DNA of 64,000 nucleotides from Pseudovibrio brasiliensis (GTDB lineage Bacteria > Pseudomonadota > Alphaproteobacteria > Rhizobiales > Stappiaceae), in assembly GCF_018282095.1 (NCBI RefSeq), contig NZ_CP074126.1:3700341-3764340 (forward strand). Direction: 5' to 3'. Below, piece after piece: positions 1 to 8,570 of this stretch. Each line of letters opens with the position of its first letter. Positions within the stretch are counted from its first letter, which is position 1. Both the position numbers and the translations under genes were made by a program. Under the pieces are notes generated by a model. The model made no database searches, was not told the DNA's origin, and saw only the letters and a program-made list of their open reading frames with translations.

Positions 1-2
1 TG

Positions 3-497
3 TGTTTCTATTTCCCGACCCACACTGCACGTTGGATTGCATTAGGTATCTTCTTCGTAGCTGCAATCACGGATTTCTTTGACGGATATCTCGCCAGAAT
101 TTGGCAGCAACAGTCCGCCTTAGGCCGCATGCTTGACCCGATTGCTGACAAGCTTCTTGTTTCAGTTTGCCTCCTTATGTTGGCATGGGATCAGACAATC
201 GGAAACTGGTCCATCTTTGCAGCAATCATTATTCTCTGCCGAGAGATCCTAGTTTCCGGCTTGCGTGAGTTCCTTGCTGAGCTTCGTGTTTCAGTGCCCG
301 TGACCAAACTGGCTAAATGGAAAACCACCGTCCAGCTCATTGCACTTGGCTTTCTGTTGGCAGGCCAGGCAGGGGACGTCATCTTCCCGTACACCACTTC
401 AACCGGCATCGTGCTACTTTGGGTCGCAGCGATTTTGACCCTATATACGGGCTATGACTACTTCCGCGCTGGAATTGGCCATCTGATTGAAGACTAA
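3..497 (+). CDS. pgsA: CDP-diacylglycerol--glycerol-3-phosphate 3-phosphatidyltransferase, 5' partial
   Basis: Membrane enzyme that makes phosphatidylglycerol-phosphate from CDP-diacylglycerol and glycerol-3-phosphate. The start lies before the window; 164 residues are visible. The frame is open from base 3 and contains the CDP-alcohol phosphotransferase signature D-G-x2-A-R-x8-G-x3-D-x3-D (DGYLAR ... GRMLDPIADK), followed by hydrophobic segments. The stop is 60 bp before moaD on the same strand. A pgsA-moaD-moaE order is familiar in Alphaproteobacteria. The assignment to PgsA rather than another CDP-alcohol transferase rests on this context and the length. Confidence 0.9.
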   Translation, partial: CFYFPTHTARWIALGIFFVAAITDFFDGYLARIWQQQSALGRMLDPIADKLLVSVCLLMLAWDQTIGNWSIFAAIIILCREILVSGLREFLAELRVSVPVTKLAKWKTTVQLIALGFLLAGQAGDVIFPYTTSTGIVLLWVAAILTLYTGYDYFRAGIGHLIED

Positions 498-557
498 TTC
501 CTGTAAAAGACGAGGCTTCCACTCAAAGGAAGCTATATAAGACCGGGGCTCAATCTC

Positions 558-809
558 ATGAAAATTCGTTACTTCGCTTGGCTGCGTGAACGTACTGGAA
601 CCTCCGAGGAAACCATTGAGCTTCCGGAAAACGTCAAAACAACTGGTGAGTTGATGAGTTGGCTTGCAGCTCGCGATGAAGGCTATGCTTTCGCGTTTGA
701 GCAGCCAGAAACCATTCGTATTGCCGTTGACCAGGAACACGTAGAGGAAGACCACGTTCTGACTGGAACGGAAGAAGTCGCATTCTTCCCGCCAATGACA
801 GGCGGTTGA
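558..809 (+). CDS. moaD: Molybdopterin synthase sulfur carrier subunit MoaD
   Basis: Small ubiquitin-fold subunit (83 aa) whose C-terminal Gly-Gly is converted to a thiocarboxylate that delivers sulfur to precursor Z in molybdopterin synthesis. The protein ends in ...PPMTGG exactly at the stop, as the family requires. It starts MKIRYFAWLRERTG, typical for MoaD. It is followed 46 bp later by moaE, so both synthase subunits are encoded together. Confidence 0.95.
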   Translation: MKIRYFAWLRERTGTSEETIELPENVKTTGELMSWLAARDEGYAFAFEQPETIRIAVDQEHVEEDHVLTGTEEVAFFPPMTGG

Positions 810-855
810 GGACCACTTTTCCTTCTTCCAGCAATTTCGAAAGTCTGCGAGTACC

Positions 856-1341
856 ATGGCAAACAGCACCACAGAGTATACAGTCCGCGTTCAGGCTGAG
901 GATTTCGATGTTCTGGCAGAGACCGAAATCCTCACCAAAGGCCGCAAAGATGTTGGCGCAATCGTAACATTTACAGGCCTTTGCCGTGATGAAGGCGGCA
1001 CACTCGAAGCCCTCGAGCTGGAGCACTACCCGGGGATGGCTGAGGCTCAGATCTCCAAATTTGCACAGCAAGCCGTGGACCGCTGGCCAATCACCGGCCT
1101 CACCATCATTCACCGTTTTGGCAAAATCCCACCGGGTGAGAACATCGTGTTGGTCATTGCAACCAGCCCACACCGCCGTGCAGCATTTGAAGCCGCGGAC
1201 TTCCTGATGGACTTCCTGAAAACGCAGGCTCCCTTCTGGAAGAAGGAACATCTTAAAGATGCTTCTGAAGGCACCTGGGTTGAAGCCAAAGCAGCAGATG
1301 ATGCAGATGCTGCCCGCTGGATTGAAGAAAAAGCCAAATAA
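856..1341 (+). CDS. moaE: Molybdopterin synthase catalytic subunit MoaE
   Basis: Catalytic subunit (161 aa) that, with MoaD, inserts the dithiolene sulfurs to give molybdopterin in the cytoplasm. It shows the family blocks GAIVTFTGLCRDE, LELEHYPGMAE, IHRFGKIPPGE and the lysine-rich active-site stretch FLKTQAPFWKKEHL. Length is normal. It lies 46 bp downstream of moaD and is probably co-transcribed with it and pgsA. Confidence 0.95.
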   Translation: MANSTTEYTVRVQAEDFDVLAETEILTKGRKDVGAIVTFTGLCRDEGGTLEALELEHYPGMAEAQISKFAQQAVDRWPITGLTIIHRFGKIPPGENIVLVIATSPHRRAAFEAADFLMDFLKTQAPFWKKEHLKDASEGTWVEAKAADDADAARWIEEKAK

Positions 1342-1492
1342 CTTCAGCATCTCATAAACATGCATCACGCAACAATGGACTGGCACTTGCCTTGACATAA
1401 CCATGTTTGCCAGTTCAAATAGAAGCTAATTTAAGTTTATTAGGTCGCAATCGCGGCCTCTTACCTTTTTGCACCCAACAAACAGGTCTCTG

Positions 1493-2752
1493 ATGTCTGC
1501 AGTTTCTGATCTGCGGCATGAGCGAGTACCTCATCCTGGGCTTTCCTTATGGGAAATTGTCAGCCTTGTTGCAGCGCTTATGGCGCTGAACGCGGTTGCG
1601 ACGTCTATGATGCTTCCGGCTCTCCCAGCCATGAGCGAAGCATTGTCTGTCGCTGACAATGATCGCCAACTGGTGATCACGGCCTACATGATTGGTCTTG
1701 CTTGTGCTTCCCTCTTTTTCGGCCCTCTCTCGGATACGATTGGTCGAAGAACTACGCTTTTGATCGGCCTTAGCCTTTACATCATAGGCGGAGTGTACTC
1801 GACGTTTGCCATGAGCTACGAGCACATGCTCGCCGCCCGTGCGCTGCAGGGTGTTGGCGCGGCGGCCCCAAGGGTTGCCTCCATCTCCATGATCAGAGAC
1901 TGGTACAATGGCCGTCAGATGGGCAAAGTGATGTCTCTCGTCATGGTCGCCTTCCAGATTGCACCTGTCGTAGCCCCATTCCTGGGTCAGGTCGTGCTGT
2001 GGTTTGCACCATGGCAGGGTGTATTTGCAGCTCTGACCATGTTCGGTGTCCTCCTTCTGGTGTGGTGCCTTATGCGCCTGCCAGAGAGCCTTGATCCAGT
2101 AAATCAACGTCCGCTGGAAGCCCGATCAATCCTGAGCGCTTATCGTCTGGCCCTGACCACTCGCGTCACCGTTGGCTACATGATGGCGATGACCTTCATC
2201 TTTGCCTGCCTGTTTGCGTTCATCAACTCAGCGCAGCAAGTCTTCATGGAACGCTTTGCTCTCGCTGATTTGTTCCCGATTGTCTTCGCTGCAATCTCCA
2301 TCGCTATGGCCCTCTCCTCCTATCTCAATTCTCAGATGGTGGAGAAGTATGGCTTGCGGAAAATGTCACACATGGCTCTGCTGGGCTTCACAGCAACCTC
2401 TCTGTTGACCGCAGCTGTTGCTTACAGCGGTACACTTACCATCGTGTCGTTCATCGCTATTCAGTCACTAGCGATGTTCTTCTTCGGTTTCATTGGCCCG
2501 AACTTCAACACGATGGCCATGGAACCACTGGGACGCGTTGCAGGCGCAGGATCTGCCATGATTGGCTTCGTCACTACCTTGATCGGAGCCCTGCTCGGTG
2601 CAGGCATTGGTAAGCTCTATGATGGGACCGAACTCCCACTCGTCTATGGCGTGGCCCTCTTTTCAATCCTTGGTCTGATTTGCGTTCTGATTACGGAAAA
2701 CGGCAAACTCTTCAGACCACAACACGAGCAACCTCAGCTCGCAACCAAGTAA
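1493..2752 (+). CDS. MFS transporter, Bcr/CflA drug-resistance type
   Basis: Inner-membrane proton-driven exporter of 419 aa with about 12 hydrophobic segments. The motif-A region GPLSDTIGRRTTLLIG and the opening LPALPAMSEAL resemble the Bcr/CflA (DHA1) family, which exports drugs or sulfonamides; the substrate here is unknown. An in-frame TTG lies 24 bp upstream, but the ATG at 1493 follows a weak AGG-containing site and is preferred. The last ~20 residues are hydrophilic. A bidirectional terminator separates it from the convergent ilvE. Confidence 0.85.
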   Translation: MSAVSDLRHERVPHPGLSLWEIVSLVAALMALNAVATSMMLPALPAMSEALSVADNDRQLVITAYMIGLACASLFFGPLSDTIGRRTTLLIGLSLYIIGGVYSTFAMSYEHMLAARALQGVGAAAPRVASISMIRDWYNGRQMGKVMSLVMVAFQIAPVVAPFLGQVVLWFAPWQGVFAALTMFGVLLLVWCLMRLPESLDPVNQRPLEARSILSAYRLALTTRVTVGYMMAMTFIFACLFAFINSAQQVFMERFALADLFPIVFAAISIAMALSSYLNSQMVEKYGLRKMSHMALLGFTATSLLTAAVAYSGTLTIVSFIAIQSLAMFFFGFIGPNFNTMAMEPLGRVAGAGSAMIGFVTTLIGALLGAGIGKLYDGTELPLVYGVALFSILGLICVLITENGKLFRPQHEQPQLATK

Positions 2753-2756
2753 AACG

Positions 2757-2793
2757 AAAAAGCCCGCAGCTCCAACCGAGCCGCGGGCTTTGA
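2757..2793. terminator. Bidirectional intrinsic terminator between MFS gene and ilvE
   Basis: Inverted repeat with arms AGCCCGC (2761-2767) and GCGGGCT (2783-2789), plus an inner GCTC/GAGC pairing. It is preceded by A residues and followed by T residues, so it can work on both strands for the two convergent genes. Confidence 0.85.
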
Positions 2794-2812
2794 ATTTTCT
2801 GAGCTTCAGAGC

Positions 2813-3712
2813 TTAGCTCGCTACAAGCAACTCTTCTTTAGCTGGCTGAACGGCAGCCATGTAATCCTCAATCATCAGCTTGGAGATGTCGCCTGGAACG
2901 AAGCTGTAAGGGCCGATTTCAGAAACTGGTGTAACCTCAGCAGCAGAACCAGTCAGGAAGCACTGTTCAAAGCCTTCCATTTCCTCAGGCATGATGCGGC
3001 GCTCGGTCACTTCGATACCACGAGCACGCGCTAGATCAATCACTGTGCGGCGTGTGATGCCATCCAGGAAGCAATCCGCGATTGGCGTGTGGATCGCACC
3101 ATCTTTAATGAAGAAGACGTTCGCACCAGTTGCTTCAGCAACACGGCCCTGCCAGTCCAGCATCAGAGCATCGGAGTAACCCTTTGCTTCAGCGGCATGC
3201 TTGGAAATAGTGCAGATCATGTAAAGGCCAGCAGCCTTGGATTTGAACGGCGCAGTCTTAGGATCAGGGCGACGATACTCTGCCATGTCCAGACGAATAC
3301 CTTTTAGACGCTCTTCAGGAGAGAAGTAGCTTGGCCATTCCCAGGCAGCAATCGCCAGATGGATGGTGTTTGCCTGCGCTGAAATACCCATCATCTCACT
3401 ACCGCGCCATGCAACTGGGCGCAGATAAGCGTCAGTCAGATTGTTCTGGGCCAGCATCTGCTTGCAGGCATCGTTGATTTGCTCTTCGGTCCACGGAATG
3501 GTGAAACCCAGAACTTCAGCAGATGCATGAAGACGTTTGGTGTGCTCTTCCAGCTTGAAGATCTCGCCGCCATACGCACGCTGACCTTCGAACACACTGC
3601 TTCCGTAGTGCAAGCCATGTGTAAGCACATGCACTTGGGCCTCTGACCAAGGAATGATTTTTCCATCCAACCAGATTGAGCCTTCTAGCTGATCAAAGGG
3701 TATACCCGCCAT
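2813..3712 (-). CDS. ilvE: Branched-chain amino acid aminotransferase
   Basis: PLP-dependent class IV aminotransferase (299 aa) that interconverts Val, Leu and Ile with their 2-oxo acids using glutamate. Visible family features are the N-terminal block IWLDGKIIPWSEAQVHVLTHGLHYG, the class IV region around ALMLDWQGRVAEATGANVFF, DGITRRTVIDLAR and the C-terminal FLTGSAAEVTPV. The frame extends 20 codons further upstream, but the ATG at 3712 follows GGAGAAGAA and begins MAGIPFDQLEG, the normal start. It is divergent from the MarR-type regulator gene. Confidence 0.93.
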   Translation of the reverse strand: MAGIPFDQLEGSIWLDGKIIPWSEAQVHVLTHGLHYGSSVFEGQRAYGGEIFKLEEHTKRLHASAEVLGFTIPWTEEQINDACKQMLAQNNLTDAYLRPVAWRGSEMMGISAQANTIHLAIAAWEWPSYFSPEERLKGIRLDMAEYRRPDPKTAPFKSKAAGLYMICTISKHAAEAKGYSDALMLDWQGRVAEATGANVFFIKDGAIHTPIADCFLDGITRRTVIDLARARGIEVTERRIMPEEMEGFEQCFLTGSAAEVTPVSEIGPYSFVPGDISKLMIEDYMAAVQPAKEELLVAS

Positions 3713-4031
3713 TTCTCTTCTCCATATGGCGAACAATTCACGGTGCAGGCAAAGCAAGGCCTTGCCAGTCAAGGTGTGTTCTAGCTAAATCAATGAGTTC
3801 ATAAAGGATAGGTATAACGACCAGCCGCATTACAACTGCAGATGTTCAATATCTACCCACGATGTAAAACCGATGAAGAAATTAATTTTTCAACTATTGC
3901 GCACACAGCGCATGTTGAGTTCTTTCCTTTCTTCAGCGATGAGTAACTTGTAACTATCATTCTGAAATAAGTCAACATGGCTGACGTATTTTTTGTGAGA
4001 TTAAAAAATAGGCAGTTATCCGGGACAGGAA
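3713..4031. other. Divergent intergenic region ilvE / petP-like gene
   Basis: The 319 bp hold no convincing gene. The region must carry the promoters for both divergent units. The only distinct element noticed is an imperfect dyad at 3971-3985, listed separately. Confidence 0.5.
3971..3985. promoter_or_regulatory. Imperfect dyad, possible MarR-type operator
   Basis: GTCAACATGGCTGAC is an imperfect palindrome (5 of 7 pairs match) 47 bp before the MarR-family start codon. MarR proteins often repress their own promoters at such sites. The link is positional only. Confidence 0.3.
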
Positions 4032-4508
4032 ATGAACAAAAAAGACAGCGATTCACCACGGTTTGACCTTATTGAACTGTTTTTCTTCGCTTATCGCGAC
4101 TTTACGGGTGATCCGGATGTGCTTCTTGATGAGCTGGGTTTTGGCCGCGCCCATCACCGTGTTCTCCATTTTGTACACAGAAACCCGGGAATCAGAGTCT
4201 CCGACTTGCTCGATATTTTGAAAATCACAAAGCAAAGTCTTGGACGCGTCTTAAAACAGTTGGTGGATGACAACTTCATTTGTCAGGAACCCGGAGCATT
4301 GGATCGCCGCCAGCGCCTGCTTTATACCACTGAAAAAGGTACGGAATTTTGTGCCCAGCTGTCCAAACTTCAGTCGCAGCGTATTAATAAGGCGATCTCC
4401 TTGATGCCCGATGGCAGTGATGAGATTGTCCGACAGTTTTTATATCTTATGATCGATGAGAACGATCGCAGCGAAGTTGCCCGTCTCATTGGCAAACAAA
4501 CAGATTGA
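4032..4508 (+). CDS. petP: MarR family transcriptional regulator, PetP-like
   Basis: Winged-helix regulator of 158 aa. The HTH region reads VSDLLDILKITKQSLGRVLKQLVDDNFI (about residues 54-82), followed by a wing with DRRQRLLYTTEKG. The ATG follows ACAGGAA. It sits 9 bp before an OmpR-type response regulator, the same arrangement as petP-petR of Rhodobacter capsulatus, where both are known to be needed for bc1 and cytochrome c2 expression. The symbol rests on this arrangement plus the presence of petABC in the same window, not on an alignment. Confidence 0.7.
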   Translation: MNKKDSDSPRFDLIELFFFAYRDFTGDPDVLLDELGFGRAHHRVLHFVHRNPGIRVSDLLDILKITKQSLGRVLKQLVDDNFICQEPGALDRRQRLLYTTEKGTEFCAQLSKLQSQRINKAISLMPDGSDEIVRQFLYLMIDENDRSEVARLIGKQTD

Positions 4509-4517
4509 GGAATTACC

Positions 4518-5219
4518 GTGGCCCGCCCTGCTCTTCTGGAAGATGATGCACCTCACATTCTCCTGATTGATGACGACAGTCGTATCCGTGACCTCCTCAA
4601 CAGGTTCCTCGGAGAAAACGGTTTCCGCGTCACCGTCGCCAAAGACGCAGAAGAAGCACGCCGCAGATTATCCGGTCTGGAATTCGATCTCCTCATTCTC
4701 GATGTCATGATGCCGGGCGAAAGCGGTATTGAACTCGCCAAAGACCTGCGCCGCTCCAAAGCTGTCCCAATCCTCATGCTCACTGCCCGCTCCGAGATTG
4801 AAGACCGCATCGAAGGTCTGGAAGCTGGTGTCGACGATTACGTCTCCAAACCTTTCGAACCACGCGAACTCCTCCTACGAATTTCCGCTATCCTCCGCCG
4901 GGGTGGCCCAAAACCAAAGATGAAGCTGGAAGTCCTGTCTTTCGGTCCATTCCAGTACAACGCCGAACGCGGTGAGCTGAAACGTAATGACGAACACGTC
5001 CGCCTGACTGACCGCGAAAAACAGATTCTCAACACCTTTGCAGAAAAGCCAGGACAAACTGTAGCACGAACTGATCTGGTGGGAGCAGATGCATCCCTCG
5101 GTGAGCGCACAATCGATGTTCAGGTAAACCGGCTGAGAAGAAAGATTGAGGAAGATCCCGGCAATCCCTTGTACCTGCAAACTGTGCGTGGGATAGGTTA
5201 TCGGCTTATTACCAACTAG
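4518..5219 (+). CDS. petR: OmpR-type response regulator, PetR-like
   Basis: Cytoplasmic two-component regulator (233 aa) with an N-terminal receiver and C-terminal winged helix. The receiver is complete: acidic cluster at D18-D20, phosphoacceptor Asp62 in LLILDVMMPGESG, and Lys111 in YVSKPF. The DNA-binding half ends ERTIDVQVNRLRRKIEEDPG ... VRGIGYRL. The start is GTG, preceded by GAGGAATTACC. It is likely translated together with the MarR gene 9 bp upstream and the histidine kinase 44 bp downstream, its probable partner. Confidence 0.8.
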   Translation: MARPALLEDDAPHILLIDDDSRIRDLLNRFLGENGFRVTVAKDAEEARRRLSGLEFDLLILDVMMPGESGIELAKDLRRSKAVPILMLTARSEIEDRIEGLEAGVDDYVSKPFEPRELLLRISAILRRGGPKPKMKLEVLSFGPFQYNAERGELKRNDEHVRLTDREKQILNTFAEKPGQTVARTDLVGADASLGERTIDVQVNRLRRKIEEDPGNPLYLQTVRGIGYRLITN

Positions 5220-5263
5220 CTGTCATAGTACCAGCCAGCAGACACGTAAACAGTGAGAGGACT

Positions 5264-6646
5264 ATGGGCTTATCAGACCGGTTCAAACTCCCACAATGGG
5301 TCAGAACGCTTTTAACGCCCTACTTCGCGGTGACAAGCTGGCTGCACTACCGCCTTCCCAAAGGCCTGTATGTCCGCGCCCTTCTGATCATCGTCATCCC
5401 TTTCCTGATCCTACAATCGGTTCTCGCTTTCGTTTTCATGGAGCGCCACTACGATCTCGTGACCAAGCGCTTGTCTGAAGCAGTGGTCCGGCAGATTGCT
5501 GCTGTCGTCGATATGGCGGAGACCTACAATCACGACGACAATTACGCGACACTGAAGCAAATCAGTGCTTCGGCACTGGGCTTGTCCGTGACAGTGCTCC
5601 CTAAAGAGCCACTTCCACCACCAAAACCGAAGCCTCTCTTTGATTTGGTGGACCGCTACATGACCCGAGAAATTGCGGCACGCATCGGCAAGCCTTTCTG
5701 GATCGATACCGTTGGTGCATCCAAATACGTCGAAATCCGCATTCAGCTGCCCGACAAAACCCTTCGCATCATTGCGCGGCGCAGTCAGACTTATGCCTCC
5801 AACTCACACATCTTTATCGTGTGGATGGTGGCCACATCCCTTGTGCTGATCATCATTGCAGTGCTGTTCCTCCGGAACCAGATCCGGCCCATCGAGCAAC
5901 TGGCCGATGCGGCGGAGGAATTTGGGAAAGGCCGGCAGGTCTCCAACTTCCGGCCTCACGGGGCCCGAGAAGTCCGCCGGGCCGCGCTTGCGTTCATCGA
6001 TATGCGCCGCAGGATCGAGCGGCATGTGGATCAGCGCACCACCATGCTCGCTGGTGTCAGCCATGATCTGCGCACCATTCTCACCCGCTTCCGCCTGCAG
6101 CTCGCACTGCTGCCTCAATCGCCTGAGGCCGATGCTCTGCGTAAGGACGTGGATGAGATGAACCGGATGCTGGAGGACTATCTGTCCTTCTCCAAGGGCT
6201 ACGGCGATGAGCCCCCTGCCCCGGTCGATATCTCACTCATGCTGGAGGATCTGGAGGTTGAGGCTGAAGTTGTTGGGGCGGATGTATCCTCGTCCTTCGA
6301 CGGCGATCCACTCGTCATCGTCAAAGGCCGTGCGTTCCGGCGCTGTCTGCTGAACGTCATCTCCAATGCCGCGCGATACGGCAAGACGCTGCGCATCAAG
6401 GGCAATCGAACCCCGGATTGGCTAATCATTACGGTCGATGATGATGGACCTGGCATCCCGCGGGAAGAGCGTGAAAACGTCTTTCGTCCGTTCCATAGGC
6501 TGGACACAGCCCGCAATCAGGACAGCGGCGGCTCAGGTCTAGGCCTTGCCATTGCACGGGATATCGTCAGAAGCCACGGCGGCGAAATCTTCCTTCGCCA
6601 GTCCCCTCTGGGCGGCCTGCGCGTGCGCATTCGTATCCCGATCTAA
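5264..6646 (+). CDS. Sensor histidine kinase, EnvZ-like
   Basis: Inner-membrane kinase of 460 aa. Transmembrane segments lie near residues 38-59 and 182-204, flanking a ~120-residue periplasmic domain; a HAMP segment follows (IRPIEQLADAAEEFGKG). The H-box is GVSHDLRTILTRFRL with His267; the G1 box is DDDGPGIP and the G2 region GGSGLGLAIARDI. In EnvZ-type kinases the residue after HDLRT is usually Pro; here it is Ile. The gene directly follows the response regulator and is its likely cognate kinase. The signal sensed is unknown. Confidence 0.88.
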   Translation: MGLSDRFKLPQWVRTLLTPYFAVTSWLHYRLPKGLYVRALLIIVIPFLILQSVLAFVFMERHYDLVTKRLSEAVVRQIAAVVDMAETYNHDDNYATLKQISASALGLSVTVLPKEPLPPPKPKPLFDLVDRYMTREIAARIGKPFWIDTVGASKYVEIRIQLPDKTLRIIARRSQTYASNSHIFIVWMVATSLVLIIIAVLFLRNQIRPIEQLADAAEEFGKGRQVSNFRPHGAREVRRAALAFIDMRRRIERHVDQRTTMLAGVSHDLRTILTRFRLQLALLPQSPEADALRKDVDEMNRMLEDYLSFSKGYGDEPPAPVDISLMLEDLEVEAEVVGADVSSSFDGDPLVIVKGRAFRRCLLNVISNAARYGKTLRIKGNRTPDWLIITVDDDGPGIPREERENVFRPFHRLDTARNQDSGGSGLGLAIARDIVRSHGGEIFLRQSPLGGLRVRIRIPI

Positions 6647-7211
6647 CCAACGAAAAGCAAGCAGACATGCCAATAGCACGGCATGGCAATCCATGCAGTG
6701 TTGAAGCTGGAGTTCCCGAGTTAATCGGGGAGAGCAAGGCGGCAGGCAATACCTGCGCTATTTATTAAGTTAGTTTCTTCGGCATTGGCTACTCGCCTTG
6801 CCCGGGCTTTCTTTGGATGAACAACGTCGCCTCTTTTGCCTATAAGGCACGATAGCCGGTTTCCCGGAAAGACAGTGGCTTATTCAGACACGTTTCCATG
6901 TCCAAACAGTTCCTCCGTCTCTGACAAGCAGATCAGCAAAAGCAGGTTATCCCTGCCGGTGCATCAACACCTGTCACCGCGTGATACCCTATATTCCTGG
7001 GCCCTTCCCCTCAAACCATGCGGTCACGTTTGAAGTTCGGTTCACCGGACCACCGAAAGCTGCGTTACTTCTTCCGATAGCCCCGCCCAGCCTACGACAC
7101 ACTGACGGTCGCTCCGCCAGCAGCCCGTTACGTAGGCATAGGTTTAGACTACGGGAGAAATCCAGCAGGGGGATAAGTTTTCACCTCCCTGCCCGAACAA
7201 TCACATAAAGG
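6647..7211. other. 565-bp gap with clustered hairpins, no recognised gene
   Basis: No supported ORF. Several short perfect hairpins crowd the second half: CCGG/CCGG at 6856-6867 (GAAA loop when read on the minus strand), GCAGG/CCTGC at 6942-6956, GGTG/CACC at 6958-6971, TCAC/GTGA at 6975-6985, TTCGGT/ACCGAA at 7036-7057, CGTAG/CTACG at 7131-7153 and GCAGGG/CCCTGC at 7165-7192. I looked for the core sequences of RNase P RNA, SRP RNA and tmRNA and did not find them. A structured RNA or a decayed element is possible. Confidence 0.45.
6666..6685 (+). terminator. Hairpin just after the histidine kinase gene
   Basis: CATGCC and GGCATG arms (6 bp) with an 8-base loop, 20 bp after the kinase stop codon. 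There is no T-run, so this may only be a 3'-end-stabilising hairpin. Confidence 0.35.
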
Positions 7212-7568
7212 TCAGTGCATCCGCCCGCCATTTGGCACCTTGCTGTCAGGATGCAGCAGAACGATATCGCCGTTTTCATCGGCCAGCCCAAGGGTCAGAA
7301 CCTCAGACATGAAAGGCCCGATCTGGCGTGGCGGGAAGTTCACAACAGCAACCACCTGACGCCCTATCAGCGTCTCAGGTGTGTAATGCGCGGTGATCTG
7401 CGCAGACGTCTTTTTGACGCCAATGTCATCACCAAAATCAATCTTCAGCTTGTAAGCAGGCTTACGCGCCTCAGGAAAATCAACTGCTTCAATAACGGTG
7501 CCAACACGCACATCCACATTCAAAAAATCATCAATGCCGATGGTTTTAGTAGTTTCTTTTTGGTCCAT
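7212..7568 (-). CDS. csaA: tRNA-binding domain protein CsaA
   Basis: Small homodimeric OB-fold protein of 118 aa. Members bind tRNA and have been described as export-related chaperones. The whole protein is one tRNA_bind domain: FLNVDVRVGTVIEAVDFPEARKPAYKLKIDFG, then the typical end VLTLGLADENGDIVLLHPDSKVPNGGRMH. It follows the TetR-family gene on the same strand by 36 bp. Confidence 0.9.
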   Translation of the reverse strand: MDQKETTKTIGIDDFLNVDVRVGTVIEAVDFPEARKPAYKLKIDFGDDIGVKKTSAQITAHYTPETLIGRQVVAVVNFPPRQIGPFMSEVLTLGLADENGDIVLLHPDSKVPNGGRMH

Positions 7569-7604
7569 ATTCTTCTCAGTAACTCAAATTAAATGCCAAC
7601 TGCA

Positions 7605-8297
7605 TCAGGGGCTGGCTTCAGCCCCACCGTTTGCAGCAGCTGATGGAGGCGTACTCTGGCCTTTTGGGCGCAGCGGCCTCTGACACAAACGGCCCAGCCC
7701 TTCAATAAAGGGTGCCGCCACTTTCTCGACCCGGCAAGCACGGCCCATCCACTTTTCGCCATTGGCCAACATATCATCAACGGCGACCATAACTTTAGGA
7801 TGTCCGGGCGCATCATCTTCCAGCCACACCCGCACCAACCGCTCAAAGCCCAGCGCCAACGCATTCGACATGCCCACATTACGCAGGCCGAACTCCTCAA
7901 TACCAGCAGCCACCAACATCCACTTCATGGAACGTGTCACCAGCTTATGCATATGCATGGCCAAAGCGGGATCTTTAACAACTGTTCTGCGTAGATTTCG
8001 GATGGCCTCTCTGTGTGGCTCCATAAGATCCAGACGGCACATCAGCACATCAAACAGGCGGTCCCGAGGGGTCTCATCCATGAGATCAGGATCGCGCTCT
8101 TTCAGAACCTTCTGATCAATCTCCCGCATAAAGGCGGCAAGCAGGTCCAGTTTTCCGTTACAGCACGCCCGCACCACTTCGATCTTTACACCCGCATTGT
8201 CCGCAATCGCCGCATAGGTGATTTCTTCAATCCGGTGCGTCTCCAGCAGCTCAATGAAACTCGCGACGACTTTCTGATGGGTCTTCTCAGTAGGCAT
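7605..8297 (-). CDS. TetR/AcrR family transcriptional regulator
   Basis: DNA-binding regulator (230 aa). The N-terminal helix-turn-helix is about residues 25-50 (IEEITYAAIADNAGVKIEVVRACC). The C-terminal ligand region contains several short helices and no recognised pocket. The frame extends 12 codons upstream, but the ATG at 8297 follows AGGAG with 6-base spacing. The recognition helix has a Cys-Cys pair (RACCNG), unusual for the family. Target genes are unknown; csaA directly downstream is probably co-transcribed. Confidence 0.75.
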   Translation of the reverse strand: MPTEKTHQKVVASFIELLETHRIEEITYAAIADNAGVKIEVVRACCNGKLDLLAAFMREIDQKVLKERDPDLMDETPRDRLFDVLMCRLDLMEPHREAIRNLRRTVVKDPALAMHMHKLVTRSMKWMLVAAGIEEFGLRNVGMSNALALGFERLVRVWLEDDAPGHPKVMVAVDDMLANGEKWMGRACRVEKVAAPFIEGLGRLCQRPLRPKGQSTPPSAAANGGAEASP

Positions 8298-8479
8298 GGC
8301 ACGCTCCTGTATGGCCAACACTCTGAAGCGCATTCCGTTAGATTGGCCAGGACCAACCGCAGAGAACCCGCTTCATTAAAGAAGTTAGAGTGCGGGGCGT
8401 GAATGTAAATGAACGCAACGTGCTCCAACTACGCATCAACACTTAATCATACACACAGGAACAGCCCACGTACAAAGAA

Positions 8480-8507
8480 AAAGCCTCAGTCTAGTAACCG
8501 AGGCTTT
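8480..8507 (-). terminator. Intrinsic terminator after proC
   Basis: AAAGCCTC (8480-8487) and GAGGCTTT (8500-8507) form a stem with further inner pairing. On the minus strand the stem is followed by a T-rich run, so it terminates the proC transcript. Confidence 0.8.
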
Positions 8508-8570
8508 ACGTCAATATCGAGTAATTTTGAAACTCACTGAAAGCAATCTTCCAGCACTGCCGAAGCTGCC

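Noticed and set aside
3853-4059. 68-codon minus-strand ORF in the ilvE/petP spacer
   Set aside because: It overlaps the MarR gene start, has no ribosome site and low-complexity, unconserved-looking sequence.
6841-7200. RNase P RNA, SRP RNA or tmRNA in the structured gap
   Set aside because: The diagnostic core sequences (for example GAGGAAAGTCCGGGC of RNase P and GTCCGGAAGGAAGCAGC of SRP RNA) are missing on both strands.
6836-7208. Two overlapping plus-strand ORFs (65 and 75 codons) in the hairpin-rich gap
   Set aside because: No ribosome site, Ser/Pro/Arg-rich composition typical of random frames, and they run through several hairpins.
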